A stretch of DNA of 38,193 nt from NCBI GenBank assembly GCA_937996795.1, contig CALKUH010000021.1, forward strand, positions 1 through 38,193, read 5' to 3'. This document shows, one piece after another, positions 35,980-38,193 of this stretch (the stretch's first letter is position 1; the number at the start of each line of letters is the position of its first letter). The notes beneath the pieces were generated by a model. That model saw only the letters and a program-made list of their open reading frames with translations, was not told the origin of the DNA and ran no database searches. The position numbers and the translations under genes are program-made. Source of the stretch: an uncultured Verrucomicrobiota bacterium (lineage in GTDB: Bacteria; Verrucomicrobiota; Kiritimatiellia; CAIVKH01).

Positions 35980-38193
35980 ATGAGGGCACAGTTTGGATCG
36001 ATAGGGCATGCCTTCTGGATGGGATTCGTTGCCTGCTTTTTGATTTTGGCGCCGATGCATTCCGAGGCGTCCAACACCGTATCCCGCCCCGTTGGGTTTG
36101 TGCGAATCGTTTTGCCTCCAGGCCAAAGCACGTTGACCTCCATTCCCTACATCCCATTTGCCTCTGATTTGGCCGATGTGTTTGAGGGCCAGTTGACAGG
36201 CGGGACGAATGCGCCCCTTGCGGATCAAGTCATCAAGTGGGTTGCGACGTCCCAGGTTTTCTCGGTGGCATTCAAGGCGGATGGGACAGGTGTTCCGGGT
36301 CGAGATGGCGAATGGTTCTCGGACGACGTGTCCTGGACCCCATCGGCGATGACCCTGTCACCCTCTGACGGGTTCTGGATCGACAACCGGCAGAGCACCA
36401 CGCAGTTCGTCTTCCTGTCGGGACAAGTGATTCTTGATGGAGTTCGTGAGGTTGATCTGATTGAGGCACTCAACGTGTTCAGTTATCCCTTCAGCAGCAA
36501 AATCGCGCTGAATGACACGCAGCTGGCGCTGGATGGCGCCGAAGGCGGCACGAATCTTCTCTCGTCGGATACGGTGACAGAGGTTGTCTCTAACCGCCAG
36601 TATTGGCTCTTGTCGGACACGAACTCCGCCCATCACCAGAAATGGGTCGATCAGGATAGTGTGTTGGCGAATGAGGATCTACGCATTGGCCGGGCGTATT
36701 GGTACAACCGCCGGATCCCTGCCCCCTTCACGTGGGCGGAATCGCGGCCCTATCCTGATGTGTTTCCCGCGAATACGCAGCCGCCCGCGGTGACCAGCAT
36801 TACCTTCTTAGCGAATGGAGCAGAGGTGGTTCTGGGCATCAAGACGCTTGGCACGACCGGTGAGTATCTTGACATCTACTATCAGGATGTCGGCGTCGAC
36901 GGAGCTTTCTCCGCAACCAGCGGGTGGCTGATGGCTGCGGCGAACATCTCGGTCGGCGGAACAAATACCTTCCTCTGGAGTGATCTCGGATCGGGGCAAC
37001 GTCCGCTCGCAAATCAGGCATATGCACGCTTCTACCTCGTGGGTAGGGCGGATTTGGATGCGGATTCCGATGGACTTCCTGACCCGCGCGAAACCTTCAT
37101 TTACCAGACAAACCCGCAGGCCGCCGACTCTGATGGCGATGGGATGCCGGATGGGTGGGAAATCGAGAATAGCTTTTCTCCCACTGATCCCGCTGATGCC
37201 GCCTTGGATGCCGACGGGGATGGGTTCTCGAACCTTCTCGAGCATCAGGCCGGCACGAATCCGTGGCTGTCGCTCAGCCGCCCCGGTCGCGTGGGTGTCT
37301 ATCTTTTTAACGAAACTTTGTGGAACGGGACCACGAACGAGGTCGTGGATACGTCGGGATACGATCATCACGGGCAGGCGCGTGACGGGGCGATGACGGT
37401 GGTGACGGGGTGGGGGACGAACGGGTGGTTCAACGGAACAAACTGGGTGACGGTGCCGAACACAACGAACCTGCAAATCACGGGGGACTTGACGTTGTCG
37501 TTCTGGGTGAATGTGACGAACAGCTCGACATGGACGTACAGCTTCCTGTCGAAGAACGGCCATCAGGGCGAGTTCGGTCTGTATTACAACGGTGGATTGC
37601 AGTTTCAGTTTTATCAGGGTAGTCCGGCCAGCCAGCAGGCTTTATCCGTCGCTACTCTTCCGCTGTACGGGCAATGGTATCATGTGGCGTTTACGCGAAC
37701 ATTTTCGAACCGTTCCGTTCGGGCGTATGTGAACGGAGTGCTGGTTTCCTCGACTACGTATTCTACCAATGTCTTGCAATGGCCGACGGCGAGCGGATCG
37801 TCGGTGTCGATCGGGTATCGTCTGAAAGGCCTGATGGATGAGGTCTTTATCGAAAATCGGGCCTGGACTTCAAATGAGGTGGCGGCGATCTATGACCCGG
37901 ACGGAGATCGGCTGCCGACCTTGTGGGAGGTGGCGAACGGGTTGAATCCGACGAACGGTGCGGATGCGTTGGCGGACGAGGACGAGGACGGGTACAGCAA
38001 TCATCAGGAATACTGGGAGGGGACCAGTTTTCGCGACGCCAACAGCCGTCCTGGCGGGATGCGTGGCGCGTATCTGATGAACGAGGCGCTTTGGAATGGC
38101 ACGAGCAATGAGGTGGTGGACGCCTCCGGGAGAGGGAGTCACGGGCAGGCGCGTGACGGGGCGATGACGGTGGTGACGGGGTGGGGGACGAAC
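35980..38193 (+). CDS. Large secreted repeat protein with LamG-like and Ca-binding modules, 5' part
   Basis: Open from the ATG at 35980 (TGGAGG upstream) to the window edge: 738 codons. Signal peptide 1-30 (LILAPMHSEA then SN). Residues about 31-350 form a beta-rich N-terminal region with several short strand units (FVFLSGQVILDG, FSYPFSSKIALND). Residues about 355-428 are thrombospondin-3-like calcium loops (DADSDGLPD, DSDGDGMPD, DADGDGFSN). About 440-635 is a LamG/concanavalin-like domain (GWFNGTNWVTVPNT, LTLSFWVNV, WYHVAFTRTF). A second calcium linker and a second LamG start follow; repeat spacing is 257 residues. Likely a surface adhesin or polysaccharide-binding protein. Composition is less GC-rich than the housekeeping genes. 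Confidence 0.85.
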   Translation, partial: MRAQFGSIGHAFWMGFVACFLILAPMHSEASNTVSRPVGFVRIVLPPGQSTLTSIPYIPFASDLADVFEGQLTGGTNAPLADQVIKWVATSQVFSVAFKADGTGVPGRDGEWFSDDVSWTPSAMTLSPSDGFWIDNRQSTTQFVFLSGQVILDGVREVDLIEALNVFSYPFSSKIALNDTQLALDGAEGGTNLLSSDTVTEVVSNRQYWLLSDTNSAHHQKWVDQDSVLANEDLRIGRAYWYNRRIPAPFTWAESRPYPDVFPANTQPPAVTSITFLANGAEVVLGIKTLGTTGEYLDIYYQDVGVDGAFSATSGWLMAAANISVGGTNTFLWSDLGSGQRPLANQAYARFYLVGRADLDADSDGLPDPRETFIYQTNPQAADSDGDGMPDGWEIENSFSPTDPADAALDADGDGFSNLLEHQAGTNPWLSLSRPGRVGVYLFNETLWNGTTNEVVDTSGYDHHGQARDGAMTVVTGWGTNGWFNGTNWVTVPNTTNLQITGDLTLSFWVNVTNSSTWTYSFLSKNGHQGEFGLYYNGGLQFQFYQGSPASQQALSVATLPLYGQWYHVAFTRTFSNRSVRAYVNGVLVSSTTYSTNVLQWPTASGSSVSIGYRLKGLMDEVFIENRAWTSNEVAAIYDPDGDRLPTLWEVANGLNPTNGADALADEDEDGYSNHQEYWEGTSFRDANSRPGGMRGAYLMNEALWNGTSNEVVDASGRGSHGQARDGAMTVVTGWGTN
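37369..37422 (+). repeat. 54-base exact repeat, copy 1 (inside LamG module)
   Basis: Starts CACGGGCAGGCGCGTGACGG and encodes HGQARDGAMTVVTGWGTN. It is identical, including silent positions, to 38140-38193, 771 bases (257 codons) further on. Confidence 0.95.
38140..38193 (+). repeat. 54-base exact repeat, copy 2 (window edge)
   Basis: Identical to copy 1 and cut only by the window edge, so the true repeat is probably longer. It shows that whole LamG-linker modules were duplicated recently or kept alike by recombination. Confidence 0.95.

Overview
The window is GC-rich chromosomal DNA from a Gram-negative bacterium. It carries Skp/OmpH-like and outer-membrane-type proteins, an MreBCD-PBP2-RodA elongasome and AxA-type signal peptides. 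The long secreted protein at the right edge is built of calcium-binding DxDxDG linkers and LamG-like modules. That architecture, a plant-like malonyltransferase motif, and an intergenic repeat style I associate with environmental PVC genomes suggest the PVC superphylum (Kiritimatiellota/Verrucomicrobiota-like). This is an inference; no rRNA gene is present to settle it.

Left part (1-8.8 kb, minus strand): a nickel uptake operon (outer-membrane protein, NikK, NikL, start of NikM) lies behind NikR and a NikR-like operator. Upstream are an adenosine-deaminase-family enzyme, an M29-like aminopeptidase, a small membrane protein, a Skp-like chaperone, and an overlapping pair (sugar-1-phosphate nucleotidyltransferase and an arabinokinase-like GHMP kinase) that looks like a UDP-sugar salvage module. 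A DHFR/RibD-like reductase is divergent from a membrane-bound class III nucleotide cyclase.

Middle accessory region (10.7-14.8 kb): a secreted protein of unknown function; a RAYT (REP-associated tyrosine transposase) gene framed by 14-bp inverted repeats and by short tandem arrays; and two AT-rich genes for unknown membrane proteins, each followed by a folded attC-like site. The attC-like sites share bulge positions, and their R'' boxes complement the 5' core of their own cassette. This is best read as a small integron cassette cluster without an integrase, and it is the most interesting part of the window. A flotillin/NfeD pair follows.

Right part (17.3-35.5 kb, plus strand): rsmD-coaD-yceD-rpmF-plsX-fabH-fabD-fabG-acpP-fabF (ribosome maturation and type II fatty acid synthesis), a DHH phosphoesterase, mreB-mreC-mreD-mrdA-rodA (rod shape), then rng-nadD-rsfS. 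rsfS appears to start at an ATA codon inside the nadD stop. Convergent fabI (InhA-like) supplies the enoyl reductase missing from the main fab cluster. An exported isoaspartyl methyltransferase and the start of a repetitive surface protein end the window.

Several dispersed intergenic repeat families sit around nfeD, rsmD, coaD and rsfS. One has been translated into the RsmD C-terminus and another copy supplies the coaD stop codon. No tRNA, rRNA, CRISPR array or integrase gene was seen.
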